A stretch of DNA of 64,000 nucleotides from Nocardioides sp. ChNu-153 (GCF_030466625.1 NZ_JADEVT010000010.1:1-64000); one strand, 5' to 3'. Positions 7,721-18,323 are shown, numbered from the stretch's first letter. Notes: a model not told the origin generated them from the sequence alone. Program-made: numbers and translations.

Positions 7721-8214
7721 TGCCCTTCGAGCTGCCGCTGGACCTGCACCCCGACTGCGGGCCGATCGCCTGGATGCTCGGCACGTGGCGGGGCAACGGG
7801 CACGGCGCCTACCCCACCATCGAGTCCTACGAGTTCGGCCAGGAGCTCATCTTCACGCACGACGGCCGCCCGTTCTTCCACTACATGGCGCGCTCCTGGG
7901 TGGTGGACGCGGACGGTGAGAAGGTGCGCGACGACGCCATCGAGACGGGCTTCCTGCTGGCGCGGCCCGAGGGCAAGGTCGAGCTGCTCCTCGCCCACGA
8001 GAACGGCGTCGTGGAGATCTGGGCCGGCGAGGCCGGCGCGGGCCGGATGGAGATCGTCACCGACGCGGTCGGCCGGGTCGAGGACGCCGAGGAGGTCACC
8101 GGCGGCAAGCGGCTCTACGGCAACGTCGAGGGCGACCTGCTCTACGCCTACGACCGCTCGACGACGGAGCACGGCCTGCAGCCCCGCACCTGGGCCCGAC
8201 TGCAGCGGGTCTGA
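7720..8214 (+). CDS. nitrobindin-like heme-binding beta-barrel (FABP family, DUF1794)
   Basis: A 164-residue ten-stranded beta-barrel protein of the nitrobindin/THAP4 family, whose members bind heme and have been linked to NO and peroxynitrite chemistry. The opening signature GTWRGNGHG matches the family GxWxGxG motif. The GEKVRDDAIETGFLL and GKVELLLAHENGVVEIWAG strands are typical, as is the C-terminal HLQPRTWARLQRV-like end. The ATG overlaps the stop of the preceding 34-codon ORF (TGATG). Fur is only 3 bases downstream, so all four genes to ygfZ probably form one operon. Confidence 0.88.
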   Translation: MPFELPLDLHPDCGPIAWMLGTWRGNGHGAYPTIESYEFGQELIFTHDGRPFFHYMARSWVVDADGEKVRDDAIETGFLLARPEGKVELLLAHENGVVEIWAGEAGAGRMEIVTDAVGRVEDAEEVTGGKRLYGNVEGDLLYAYDRSTTEHGLQPRTWARLQRV

Positions 8215-8217
8215 GCC

Positions 8218-8685
8218 GTGGGGGAGCACGCGCACCCGCCGGGCACCGGTGACGACTGGCGCAGTCGTCTCCGGGCCCAGGGCTACCGGCTCACCCCCCA
8301 GCGCGAGCTCATCCTCCAGGCGGTCACGACGCTGCGGCACGCCACGCCCGACGAGGTGCTGGCCGAGGTGCGGCGCTCCTCGTCGGCGGTGAACCTCTCC
8401 ACCGTCTACCGCACCCTCGAGGTGCTGGAGGGCCTCGGCCTCGTGCGCCACGCCCACCTCAGCGACCGGGCCCCCACGTTCCACGCCGTCGACCCCGACC
8501 ACGAGCACTTCCACCTGGTGTGCCGGAATTGCGGCCGCGTCAGCTCTGTTGACGCTGCGGAGGCCGCCGGCCTGACGGACCGGCTCCGGGAACGTCACGG
8601 GTTCGTGGCGGACACGGGCCACCTGGCGGTCTTCGGCACGTGCGTGGCGTGCCCGCCCTCCGACCGAAGGACCGACGATGCCTGA
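8218..8685 (+). CDS. Fur family metal-responsive repressor
   Basis: A 155-residue Fur-superfamily regulator. The N-terminal winged helix contains LTPQRELILQAV and NLSTVYRTLEVLE, the recognition helix. The dimerisation and metal region has DHEHFHLVCRNCG and a second C-x-x-C near the end (GTCVACPP), which form the structural zinc site. Subtype (Fur, Zur, PerR) cannot be fixed by eye. A Zur-type regulon exists at 59.4-62.0 kb, but this gene is not next to it. The start is GTG 8218, three bases after the nitrobindin gene; its 3' end overlaps ygfZ by 8 bases. Confidence 0.88.
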   Translation: MGEHAHPPGTGDDWRSRLRAQGYRLTPQRELILQAVTTLRHATPDEVLAEVRRSSSAVNLSTVYRTLEVLEGLGLVRHAHLSDRAPTFHAVDPDHEHFHLVCRNCGRVSSVDAAEAAGLTDRLRERHGFVADTGHLAVFGTCVACPPSDRRTDDA

Positions 8686-9637
8686 GACCAGCCCGCTCCT
8701 CTCGCTCCCCGGGGCCGTGGCCGGTGACGGTGTCGACGCCCCGGTCGCCGCGCACTACGGCTCGTTCATCACCGAGCAGCGCACGCTGGTGGCCGGCGAG
8801 GGCTTCGTCGACCTCTCCCACCACGAGGTGGTGCGGGTCGCCGGGCCCGACCGCCTGACCTGGCTGCACTCGCTGACGACGCAGCACCTGCTCGACCTCG
8901 CCCCCCGCGAGTGGACGGGCGTGCTCCTGCTGAGCCCGCAGGGCCACGTCGAGCACGCCTTCTACGGGTACGACGACGGCGAGGCCTTCGTCGCGCACAC
9001 GGAGCCCGGCCAGGCGGCCGCCCTCGTCACCTTCCTCGAGCGCATGAAGTTCTGGAGCGAGGTCGAGATCGCCGACGTGACCGCCGACTGGGCGCTGACC
9101 TGGCGGCCCTCGTCGGCGGGGGAGGCGCCGTACTCGGCGTACGAGCTCGTGCCCCGCGACCAGCTCGAGGCGTACGCCGCGGCGGCTGGCCCCGCGTGCG
9201 GCCTGTGGGCGTTCGAGGCGCTGCGCATCGAGCGCGGCGAGCCCCGGCTCGGGCTCGACACCGACCACCGCACGATCCCCAACGAGGCGGGCTGGATCGG
9301 GCCGGCGGTGCACCTGGACAAGGGCTGCTACCGGGGCCAGGAGACGGTGGCGCGCGTGCACACGCTGGGGCGCCCGCCGCGGCGCCTGACGCTGCTGCAC
9401 CTCGACGGCACGGAGATCGTGCTGCCCGCCGTGGGGGCCGAGCTGCGGCACGACGACAAGGTCGTCGGCTTCGTGGGCACGTCGGCGCGCCACCACGAGC
9501 TCGGCCCGATCGCGCTCGCCATGGTGAAGCGCAACGTGCCGCTCGACGCGGTCCTCGACGCCGGCGGGATGCCGGCGGCGCAGGAGGTCGTCGTCGACCC
9601 GGAGGTCGGACTGCACGTCCGTCCGCGCCTGCGCTGA
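8678..9637 (+). CDS. ygfZ: YgfZ/GcvT-domain folate-binding protein
   Basis: A 319-residue aminomethyltransferase-fold protein of the YgfZ (IbaG/IBA57-like) family, which uses tetrahydrofolate to help build or repair [4Fe-4S] clusters. The family fingerprint K-G-C-Y-x-G-Q-E is intact (KGCYRGQE, Cys217). The N-terminal folate-binding part carries RLTWLHSLTTQHL. ATG 8678 overlaps the fur stop by 8 bases, indicating an operon of nitrobindin, Fur and YgfZ, genes that share an iron or heme theme. Confidence 0.92.
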   Translation: MPETSPLLSLPGAVAGDGVDAPVAAHYGSFITEQRTLVAGEGFVDLSHHEVVRVAGPDRLTWLHSLTTQHLLDLAPREWTGVLLLSPQGHVEHAFYGYDDGEAFVAHTEPGQAAALVTFLERMKFWSEVEIADVTADWALTWRPSSAGEAPYSAYELVPRDQLEAYAAAAGPACGLWAFEALRIERGEPRLGLDTDHRTIPNEAGWIGPAVHLDKGCYRGQETVARVHTLGRPPRRLTLLHLDGTEIVLPAVGAELRHDDKVVGFVGTSARHHELGPIALAMVKRNVPLDAVLDAGGMPAAQEVVVDPEVGLHVRPRLR

Positions 9638-9657
9638 GGCGTCGCTAGAGTCACGCC

Positions 9658-11403
9658 ATGCGTGCTCTCCGCGGCTGGAAGCTGCCGGTCCTCCTGCTCG
9701 CGGCACTGCTCCTCGTCCTGGGGCTGTACGCCGCGTGGCAGGTGCTGTCGACCACGCGCGACCTCACCGCGGCGGCCGACGACGCGCAGCGGCTGCAGCA
9801 GGCCGTGACCGCCGGCGACGACGCCGCGTCGGACGCCGCCCTCGCCGACCTGCGGGAGCACGCGGGATCGGCCGCGGACCGCACGGGCGGGCCGCTGTGG
9901 TCGACCCTGACCTGGGCTCCCGTGGTGGGCGACGACCTCGACGGCGTCCGCACCGTCAGCGCCGTGCTGGACGACCTGGCGGCGGACGGCCTCGAGCCGC
10001 TGGTGGCCACGGCGCGCGACCTCGAGTCGCTGACGCCCCGCGACGGACGCATCGACCTCGCAGCCGTCGAGGGCCTCGCCGGCCCGGTGGCAGCGGGCAA
10101 CGCGGCCTTCGCCGACGCGCGGGAGCGCCTCGCCGAGCACGACCCGTCGGGCTACCAGGCGACCCTGCGCGACGAGTACCGCGAGGTCGTCCGGCAGGTG
10201 GACCGCGCGGCGGACGCCCTGGACACGGCCGACCGCGCCGTGCAGGTGCTGCCGTCGATGCTCGGCGCGGAGGGTCCCCGCAACTACCTTCTGGTGTTCC
10301 AGAACAACGCCGAGATCCGTGCGGGCGGTGGGCTCCCGGGGTCGGCCTCCCTGGTCACCGCGAACGCGGGGGCGATCGAGCTGACGCGGCAGGCGGCGGG
10401 CAGCTCGTTCGGGCGCACCGACGAACCCGTGCTCGAGCTGAGCGAGGCGGAGGAGGACATCTGGGGCCGCCAGCTGGGCACCTACTTCCTCGACGCGAAC
10501 TTCACGCCCGACTTCCCCCGTTCCGCCGCCCTGTGGCGGGCGCGCTGGGAGCAGGAGTACGAGCCCGTGGACGGCGTGCTCACCCTCGACCCGGTGACGC
10601 TGTCCTACGTGCTGGGGGCGACGGGGCCGGTCGAGGTGCCGGGCGGGCCCACCCTCACGCAGGCCAACGTGGTCGACGAGCTGCTCCACCAGGTGTACCT
10701 GCGCTACGAGGACCCCGCCGACCAGGACGCCTACTTCCAGGCGGCGGCGAGCACCATCTTCGCGGAGCTGACGGGGGGCGGGGAGAACCCGCGCGCCCTC
10801 ATCGAGGCATTGGCGCGGGGTACCGACGAGGGCCGTCTCAAGGTGCACTCCTTCGCCGAGACCGAGCAGGCGGCGTTCAGCGGCACGGCCATCGCCGGGG
10901 AGCTCGTCGCCGACCCGGCGGCGGACCCGCAGGTCGGCGTCTACCTCAACGACGCGACCGGGGCGAAGATGTCCTACTTCCTGCGCCACGAGGTGCACGT
11001 GACGGCCACGAGCTGCCGGGCCGGCGTGCAGGGCCTCACGGGCCGGGCCTACCTCCTGTCCGACGCCCCGGCCGACGCCGCTGCGCTTCCCAGGTACGTG
11101 ACGGGCGCGGGGGTGTACGGCATCGAGCCCGGCAAGCAGCTGGTGGCCGTGAACATCGTGGGGCCGGTCGGCGGTGAGGTCGAGGACGTCACCTTCAACG
11201 ACGCCCCGCTCCCCGTCCCGCCCACCGTCGAGCTCGACGGACGGCCGGTCGTGACGGTGCTCGTAGAGCTCGAGCCGGGGTTCACCGCCGACGTGCGGTG
11301 GACGATGACGACGGGGGAGGACCAGACGGGCGACGTCGTCGTCGACACCACCCCGGGAGTGACGCCGGCGGACCTGGACATCGTGGCCGCGGCGGCCTGC
11401 TGA
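9658..11403 (+). CDS. DUF4012 membrane-anchored protein
   Basis: A 581-residue protein with one N-terminal transmembrane helix (about residues 9-27, LPVLLLAALLLVLGLYAAW) and a large outside domain, matching the DUF4012 family: coiled-coil-like first part, then NYLLVFQNNAEIRAGGGLPGSASL, the most conserved block, and a beta-rich end. The function is unknown. DUF4012 genes are often found with surface-polysaccharide genes, and here the gene borders the polysaccharide region. TAGAGT (9646-9651) ends 6 bases before ATG 9658, so the transcript is probably leaderless. The gene converges on the BY-kinase gene. Confidence 0.82.
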   Translation: MRALRGWKLPVLLLAALLLVLGLYAAWQVLSTTRDLTAAADDAQRLQQAVTAGDDAASDAALADLREHAGSAADRTGGPLWSTLTWAPVVGDDLDGVRTVSAVLDDLAADGLEPLVATARDLESLTPRDGRIDLAAVEGLAGPVAAGNAAFADARERLAEHDPSGYQATLRDEYREVVRQVDRAADALDTADRAVQVLPSMLGAEGPRNYLLVFQNNAEIRAGGGLPGSASLVTANAGAIELTRQAAGSSFGRTDEPVLELSEAEEDIWGRQLGTYFLDANFTPDFPRSAALWRARWEQEYEPVDGVLTLDPVTLSYVLGATGPVEVPGGPTLTQANVVDELLHQVYLRYEDPADQDAYFQAAASTIFAELTGGGENPRALIEALARGTDEGRLKVHSFAETEQAAFSGTAIAGELVADPAADPQVGVYLNDATGAKMSYFLRHEVHVTATSCRAGVQGLTGRAYLLSDAPADAAALPRYVTGAGVYGIEPGKQLVAVNIVGPVGGEVEDVTFNDAPLPVPPTVELDGRPVVTVLVELEPGFTADVRWTMTTGEDQTGDVVVDTTPGVTPADLDIVAAAAC

Positions 11404-11461
11404 GGCGCCGGCGGTCCGGGGTCGGTGAGGCGCGGAGTCGGCCGCTCGGGTCGGTGAGGTC

Positions 11462-12877
11462 TCAGCCGCGGGCGCGCTTGCCGCCGCGGCTCCTGGGCGT
11501 CGGCGCCGACGACTCCACCGGGCTGTACCCGTACCCGTAGCCGTACCCGTAGCCGTACCCGTAGCCCCCGCCGCTCCTCGGCGTCATGTTGAACACGACG
11601 CCGAGCGGAGTTGCGTCGACCTGGGCGAGGCGGTTGACGGCGCCGGCCAGCTGGTCGTGGGTGGTCTTGCCGTGGCGCACGATGAGAAGGGCGCCGTCGG
11701 CCTGGGCGGCCAGGAGCGCGGCGTCGGTGACGGGCAGCAGCGGCGGGGCGTCGATGAGCACGACGTCGTAGTCGCGCCGCACCTCGGCCAGCAGGTCACG
11801 CATCGCCTGGCTCTGGATGAGCTCGGCGGGGTTGGGCGGCACAGCGCCACTGGCGAGGAGGCGGAGCCCCGACCCCGCGTGCTTCTGCACCGCGTCGGCG
11901 ACGGCCGCCTTGCCGACCAGGATCGTGGTGACGCCGACGCTGGAGTCCAGCCCGAGCGCCTGGGCGGCCTTGGGGCGGCGCAGGTCGCACTCGATGAGGA
12001 GCACGCGCTCGCCACCCTGGGCGAGGGCGAGGGCCAGGTTCACCATCGTGGTGGTCTTGCCCTCGCCGGGGACGGCGGAGGTGCCGACGATGACCTTCGA
12101 GGCCTTGTCGACGTCGAGGAACTGCAGGTTGGTGCGCATCACCCGGAAGGCCTCGACCCGCGGGGCGTGCGGGGGTAGCGACGTGATGAGCGGGTCGCTC
12201 TTGACGGTCGTGTCGTAGCCGATGGCGCCCACGATGGGTGCCGCGGTGGCGGCCTCGATGTCGTCGGTCGTCTTCACCGTGGTGTCGAGGAGGTCGCGCA
12301 GCACCGCGACGGCGACGCCGAGCAGCAGGCCGAGGATGAGACCGAGGGCGAGGTTCCGCACGGGCTGGGGCGAGATGGGCGTGTCCGAGAAGCTGGCCGG
12401 ATCGACGATGGTCGCCTTGATCGGCGCCACGGTCGACCCGACGGGGGTCTCCAGCTCCCGCACGAGGTCGACCATGCCCTCGGCGTACCCCTGGGCCAGG
12501 CGCTGGGCCTCGTTGGGGTCCTCGTCGACGATGCGGATCTCCAGGTTGACCGTCTCCGGCACCACGCTGGCGGACACCGCACCGACGAGGTCGCCGGGCT
12601 GGGCGTCGAGCCCGAGGTCGTCGACCACGTCGGCGGCCAGCTCGCGGCTGCGGACGAGGTCGGCGTAGGACGTCACGCGCTGCGCGGAGAACTGGGCACC
12701 GGTGAAGGACTCGCCCACGTCGCTCTGCTGCGTGCTGATGAACAACCGGGCCGTCGACTCGTACTGCGGCGTCACCAGGAACGTGTAGGCCGCGGAGGCC
12801 GCCACCGTCGTCAGGGCCACGAGGGTGATGACGAGCCAGGAGGCCCGGATGATGCGCAGGTAGTCCCGCAGGGTCAT
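11462..12877 (-). CDS. polysaccharide-biosynthesis BY-kinase (Wzz domain plus CpsD-like tyrosine kinase)
   Basis: A 471-residue bacterial tyrosine kinase that controls polysaccharide chain length and export. The N-terminal Wzz-type part has membrane helices at about residues 15-35 and 175-195 around an external loop. The cytoplasmic kinase has Walker A AVPGEGKTTT (Lys274), Walker A' CDLRRPK (Asp298) and a later VLIDAPPLLP Walker B. The C-terminus carries seven consecutive Gly-Tyr pairs (residues 438-451), the autophosphorylation cluster, followed by a short Ser/Arg/Lys-rich tail. Fusion of both halves in one chain is the form usual in Gram-negatives and many actinobacteria. The gene is divergent from the initiating sugar transferase, which supports the role. 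Confidence 0.93.
   Translation of the reverse strand: MTLRDYLRIIRASWLVITLVALTTVAASAAYTFLVTPQYESTARLFISTQQSDVGESFTGAQFSAQRVTSYADLVRSRELAADVVDDLGLDAQPGDLVGAVSASVVPETVNLEIRIVDEDPNEAQRLAQGYAEGMVDLVRELETPVGSTVAPIKATIVDPASFSDTPISPQPVRNLALGLILGLLLGVAVAVLRDLLDTTVKTTDDIEAATAAPIVGAIGYDTTVKSDPLITSLPPHAPRVEAFRVMRTNLQFLDVDKASKVIVGTSAVPGEGKTTTMVNLALALAQGGERVLLIECDLRRPKAAQALGLDSSVGVTTILVGKAAVADAVQKHAGSGLRLLASGAVPPNPAELIQSQAMRDLLAEVRRDYDVVLIDAPPLLPVTDAALLAAQADGALLIVRHGKTTHDQLAGAVNRLAQVDATPLGVVFNMTPRSGGGYGYGYGYGYGYGYSPVESSAPTPRSRGGKRARG
11525..11566 (-). repeat. seven tandem hexamers encoding (Gly-Tyr)7
   Basis: Seven copies of GGSTAC (read as GTACCC or GTAGCC on the plus strand) lie in frame inside the BY-kinase gene. 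Gain or loss of a unit would change the number of phosphorylatable tyrosines without shifting the frame. Confidence 0.9.
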
Positions 12878-12965
12878 GAGCTCCAGCTTCGTTCGGCGAC
12901 GTCCCGTGGATCGTAGTGTCCGCCACCGCGGGCTCGACGGCGAAACTCACCCGATGTGATGAAGC

Positions 12966-12996
12966 GTGGCCACAGAACCGCGTTCACTGTGACCAC
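12966..12996. promoter_or_regulatory. inverted repeat between BY-kinase and sugar transferase genes
   Basis: GTGGCCACAG (12966-12975) and CTGTGACCAC (12987-12996) match at 9 of 10 paired positions around an 11-base spacer, in the 213-base divergent intergenic region. A second small palindrome, GGTTCACGAACC, lies at 13021-13032, with GACAAT (13046-13051) as a possible -10 for the plus-strand gene. A dimeric regulator controlling both genes is plausible. Confidence 0.45.
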
Positions 12997-13090
12997 GTTC
13001 ATTCATTCTTAACGCATCCTGGTTCACGAACCGCGGCTGGTGCCTGACAATGAAGGTCTGCCACCCCCTTCTCGTCCCCTCGGAGCCTGC

Positions 13091-14566
13091 ATGTCTGTCG
13101 TCGTCGAGACAGCGCAACGCGACGACGCGCCCGCGGCCACCCGCTCGGTCCGCCACCGTGCCCTCAGCTACCTGCCCGTCACCGCCTTCCTGACCGACGT
13201 GGCCGCCATCTCCCTGACGGCGGCGCTGGCCCTGGCGGGGCGCGACCACCTCCTGGCGTCCCGGCCGGGCTCCGACAACGTGGCCGACACCCTTGGTGTC
13301 GTCGGCCCCCTCATGTTCCTCGGCTGGGTCGCCCTCATCGCCGCGGTGGGCGGCTACCACCGCTCCGTCTTCGGGGCGGGACCGGACGAGTACCGCCGGG
13401 TGCTCAACGCCTCGCTCTACACCGCGGCCGCGGTGGGCATCGGCTGCTACCTGGCCAAGTTCCCCCTGTCGCGCGGGTTCTTCCTGCTCGCCGTCGGGTT
13501 CGGCATCCCGCTGCTGCTCATCGGTCGCTTCGGTCTGCGCCGCGCGCTCCACAAGGCCCACCGGCTCGGCCTCCTGCGCTACCGGGTCGTCATCGCCGGC
13601 CGCCCGTCCCACGTCGACGAGATCGCCGCGGTGCTCGACCGGGAGACGTGGCTGGGCTACCAGGTCGTCGGAGCCGTCACCCCGATGGGCCACGTCAAGG
13701 ACGTCACCGACTCCGGCATCGAGGTGCTCGGCGACACGCAGCGCATCGCGGAGGTCGCGAGCGCGGCCGAGGCCGACGTCGTGTTCTTCGCCTCGGGCGC
13801 GTTCCGCACCTCCGACGACATGCGCCGCGCGGCGTGGGACCTCGAGCAGCACCGCACGCACGTCGTGGTCGCGCCGAGCGTGACCGACGTCGCCCGCGAG
13901 CGGGTGCGGGTGCGCCCGGTGGGCGGGCTCCCCCTCATGCACCTCGACACCGCACGGTCCGCGCAGGCGTCCCGCTGGGCCAAGCGCACCTTCGACCTCC
14001 TCGGGGCCACTGGCCTCGTGGTGGTGCTGAGCCCGGTCCTCGCGCTCGCCGCTCTGCGGGTGTGGGTGTTCGACCGCGGGCCGGTGCTGTTCCGCCAGAC
14101 CCGTACGGGACGGGACGGCGTGGAGTTCGCCTGCCTCAAGTTCCGCACGATGGTGGTCGACGCGGAGGCGCGTCTGGCGGGCCTGCAGTCGGAGTCCGGG
14201 TTCTCCGGGGGGCTGTTCAAGATGAAGGACGACCCGCGGATCACGAAGCCGGGCCGCTGGCTGCGCCGCTTCTCCCTCGACGAGCTGCCCCAGCTCTTCA
14301 ACGTGCTGCGCGGGGAGATGAGCCTCGTCGGTCCGCGACCGCCGCTGCCCAGCGAGGTCGTCAGCTACGACGACGACATGCGCCGCCGCCTGCGGGTCCG
14401 GCCCGGCATGACGGGACTGTGGCAGGTCTCGGGGCGTTCCGACCTGTCGTGGGACGAGGCCATCCGTCTCGACATCTACTACGTCGACAACTGGTCGATG
14501 ATGCAGGACCTCAGCATCCTCGTGCGCACCGTCGGCGCCGTGCTGGGCTCTCGAGGGGCCTACTGA
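13091..14566 (+). CDS. exopolysaccharide initiating sugar-phosphate transferase (WbaP/Cps2E type)
   Basis: A 491-residue polyprenyl-phosphate sugar-1-phosphate transferase that starts repeat-unit assembly by loading the first sugar onto undecaprenyl phosphate. The N-terminal ~300 residues contain about four membrane helices and a soluble CoA-binding-like domain. The C-terminal catalytic domain has KRTFDLLGATGLVVVLSPVL, LFRQTRTGRDG, FRTM, SLDELPQLFNVLRGEMSLVGPRPPL and RPGMTGLWQVSGRSD, all family hallmarks. ATG 13091 with GGAG upstream is preferred to GTG 13040. Divergent from the BY-kinase and followed by a terminator. Confidence 0.93.
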   Translation: MSVVVETAQRDDAPAATRSVRHRALSYLPVTAFLTDVAAISLTAALALAGRDHLLASRPGSDNVADTLGVVGPLMFLGWVALIAAVGGYHRSVFGAGPDEYRRVLNASLYTAAAVGIGCYLAKFPLSRGFFLLAVGFGIPLLLIGRFGLRRALHKAHRLGLLRYRVVIAGRPSHVDEIAAVLDRETWLGYQVVGAVTPMGHVKDVTDSGIEVLGDTQRIAEVASAAEADVVFFASGAFRTSDDMRRAAWDLEQHRTHVVVAPSVTDVARERVRVRPVGGLPLMHLDTARSAQASRWAKRTFDLLGATGLVVVLSPVLALAALRVWVFDRGPVLFRQTRTGRDGVEFACLKFRTMVVDAEARLAGLQSESGFSGGLFKMKDDPRITKPGRWLRRFSLDELPQLFNVLRGEMSLVGPRPPLPSEVVSYDDDMRRRLRVRPGMTGLWQVSGRSDLSWDEAIRLDIYYVDNWSMMQDLSILVRTVGAVLGSRGAY

Positions 14567-14587
14567 GCACGACGTCACCCTCCCCGG

Positions 14588-14639
14588 ACACACGGCCGGG
14601 ACCCGCCGGTCCTGGGGGATGGCGGGCCCCGGTCGTGTC
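14588..14639. terminator. terminator between sugar transferase and rmlA
   Basis: An imperfect ~18-bp stem: ACACGGCCGGGACCCGCC at 14590-14607 pairs with GGCGGGCCCCGGTCGTGT at 14621-14638, with one mismatch and a G-T pair. It lies between convergent genes. Confidence 0.6.
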
Positions 14640-14680
14640 ACGTCGGCGCCGCTCCAGGACGGGGCGCGCCGCGCGCGGAC

Positions 14681-16563
<1,883 letters not shown>

Positions 16564-16603
16564 CCGGTGGTCGAGGAGCGAGGAACGAGCGTCTCGAAGC
16601 CAC
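16564..16603 (+). repeat. interspersed repeat copy between rmlB and rmlCD
   Basis: Directly after the rmlB stop: CCGGTGGTCGAG, a variable core (GAGCGAGGAACGAGCGT), then CTCGAAGCCAC. The two ends match the outer arms of the repeats at 26771, 40576 and 59101; the core differs. The arms are complementary, so the transcript can fold. Confidence 0.65.
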
Positions 16604-16616
16604 GACGGAGGACCCG

Positions 16617-18029
16617 ATGACCCAGCAGCTCAGCGTCGAGACCACCCCCATCCCGGGCCTCCTGGTCGTGCACCTGCCCGTGCACGGCGACAGCCGGGGC
16701 TGGTTCAAGGAGAACTGGCAGCGGGCGAAGATGACCGCGCTCGGCCTGCCCGACTTCGGCCCGGTGCAGAACAACGTCTCCTACAACGCGACGCGCGGCG
16801 CCACGCGCGGCATCCACACGGAGCCGTGGGACAAGTACGTCGCGGTGGCGACGGGTCGCGTCTTCGCGGCCTGGGTCGACATGCGCGAGGGCGACTCGTT
16901 CGGAACCACGTTCTGGATCGAGATCGACGAGTCGGTCGCGGTCTTCGTGCCGCGCGGCGTCGGCAACTCCTACCAGGCGCTCGAGGACGGCACGACGTAC
17001 ACGTACCTGGTCAACGACCACTACGTGCCGGGCCGCACCTACCCGGCGCTGCACCTCGGTGACGAGTCCTCCGCGATCCCGTGGCCGATCCCGCTCGCCG
17101 AGGCCGAGATCTCCGCGAAGGACCAGGGCAACCCGCGCCTCGCCGACGTCACCCCGATGCAGCCGCGCCGCGCGCTCGTCGTGGGCGCCCGCGGCCAGCT
17201 CGGGCGCGCCCTGCAGGCCGTGTTCCCCGGCGCCGACCTGGTGGACCTCGGCGAGCCGGGCGACGGGGTCGAGCGCCTCGACCTCACCGACGCCGACGCC
17301 GTCGCTGCGTGGCCCTGGAACGATTACGACGTGGTGCTCAACGCCGCGGCGTACACGGCCGTCGACGCGGCCGAGACCCCGGAGGGGCGGGTCGTCTGCT
17401 GGGCGGCCAACGCCACGGCGCCCGCCACGCTGGCCCGGCTCGCGGCCGAGCACCGCTTCACGCTGGTGCACGTGTCGAGCGACTACGTCTTCGACGGCAC
17501 GCACCCGCTGCACCCGGAGGACGAGCGCCTCAGCCCGCTGGGGGTCTACGGCCAGGCCAAGGCCGCCGGCGATCTCGCGGTGGGCACCGCGCCGCGCCAC
17601 TACCTGCTGCGCACGTCGTGGGTGATCGGCGACGGGAAGAACTTCGTCCGCACGATGCAGACCCTGGCCGGGAACGGCGTCACCCCGACGGTCGTCGACG
17701 ACCAGCGCGGCCGGCTGACCTTCACCAGCGAGCTGGCGCGGGCGGTGCGGCACCTCGTGGACACGGGCGCGCCGTACGGCACCTACAACGTCACCGGCGG
17801 CGGCGACGTGCTGTCGTGGGCCGACTACGCGAAGCGGGTCTACGAGCTGGCGGGACGCTCGGCCGATGACGTCACGCCCATCACGACCGAGGAGTACGAG
17901 GCCGGCAAGACCCTGGCGCCGCGGCCGCGCAACAGCGCGCTCGACCTGGCCAAGGTCGAGGCCACCGGTTTCGTGCCGCGGGACGCACTGGAGCAGCTGG
18001 AGGAGTACGTCACCAGCGCGGACGCATGA
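16617..18029 (+). CDS. rmlCD: bifunctional dTDP-4-dehydrorhamnose 3,5-epimerase / reductase (RmlC-RmlD fusion)
   Basis: A 470-residue fusion completing dTDP-L-rhamnose synthesis. Residues 1 to about 180 are an RmlC-type cupin (VHLPVHGDSRGWFKENW, NNVSYNATRGATRGIH, FVPRGVGNSYQAL). From about 185 the RmlD reductase follows: RRALVVGARGQLGRAL, then VVLNAAAYTAVDAAE, VSSDYVFDG and Y-x-x-x-K in VYGQAKAAGD. Such RmlCD fusions are known in corynebacteria and other actinobacteria. The gene lies 53 bases after rmlB, separated by a repeat element. Its last 20 bases overlap the convergent DUF2516 gene. Confidence 0.94.
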   Translation: MTQQLSVETTPIPGLLVVHLPVHGDSRGWFKENWQRAKMTALGLPDFGPVQNNVSYNATRGATRGIHTEPWDKYVAVATGRVFAAWVDMREGDSFGTTFWIEIDESVAVFVPRGVGNSYQALEDGTTYTYLVNDHYVPGRTYPALHLGDESSAIPWPIPLAEAEISAKDQGNPRLADVTPMQPRRALVVGARGQLGRALQAVFPGADLVDLGEPGDGVERLDLTDADAVAAWPWNDYDVVLNAAAYTAVDAAETPEGRVVCWAANATAPATLARLAAEHRFTLVHVSSDYVFDGTHPLHPEDERLSPLGVYGQAKAAGDLAVGTAPRHYLLRTSWVIGDGKNFVRTMQTLAGNGVTPTVVDDQRGRLTFTSELARAVRHLVDTGAPYGTYNVTGGGDVLSWADYAKRVYELAGRSADDVTPITTEEYEAGKTLAPRPRNSALDLAKVEATGFVPRDALEQLEEYVTSADA

Positions 18030-18315
18030 CGTCCTTGAGCGCGGGGCGCACGTCGGCGAGGTAGACGAAGGCCGCGATGGTGAAGCCGAGGTTGAGGATC
18101 GTGCCGAGGAAGCCCAGGTAGAACAGGAAGACCGCGAGCTGCAGGACGAAGCCGATGGCGAGGATCGCGACCCACTTCTGCTTCGTGAGCTTGCCGGCGG
18201 CGTCGTAGGCGTCGGCGCGGTGGGCGAGGGCGTTGACGAGGCTGAACCCCTTCACCAGGAGCAGCGCCACCAGCACGGCGAGCCCGATCCAGCTCTGCAT
18301 CACGAAGACGTTCAC
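18010..18315 (-). CDS. DUF2516 membrane protein
   Basis: A 101-residue integral membrane protein with three predicted helices (LAVLVALLLVKGFSLVNAL; VAILAIGFVLQLAVFLFYLGFLG; ILNLGFTIAAFVYLADVRP), the pattern of actinobacterial DUF2516. No catalytic residues are known. The start chosen is GTG 18315, 8 bases after TAGTGT on this strand; ATG 18300 is the alternative. The 3' end overlaps rmlCD by 20 bases, and the promoter overlaps that of the divergent nucleotidyltransferase gene. Confidence 0.8.
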   Translation of the reverse strand: MNVFVMQSWIGLAVLVALLLVKGFSLVNALAHRADAYDAAGKLTKQKWVAILAIGFVLQLAVFLFYLGFLGTILNLGFTIAAFVYLADVRPALKDVMRPRW

Positions 18316-18323
18316 GGGACCCC

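Noticed and set aside
13040..13090. GTG 13040 as start of the sugar transferase
   Set aside because: The conserved N-terminus and weak GGAG fit ATG 13091 better; not excluded.
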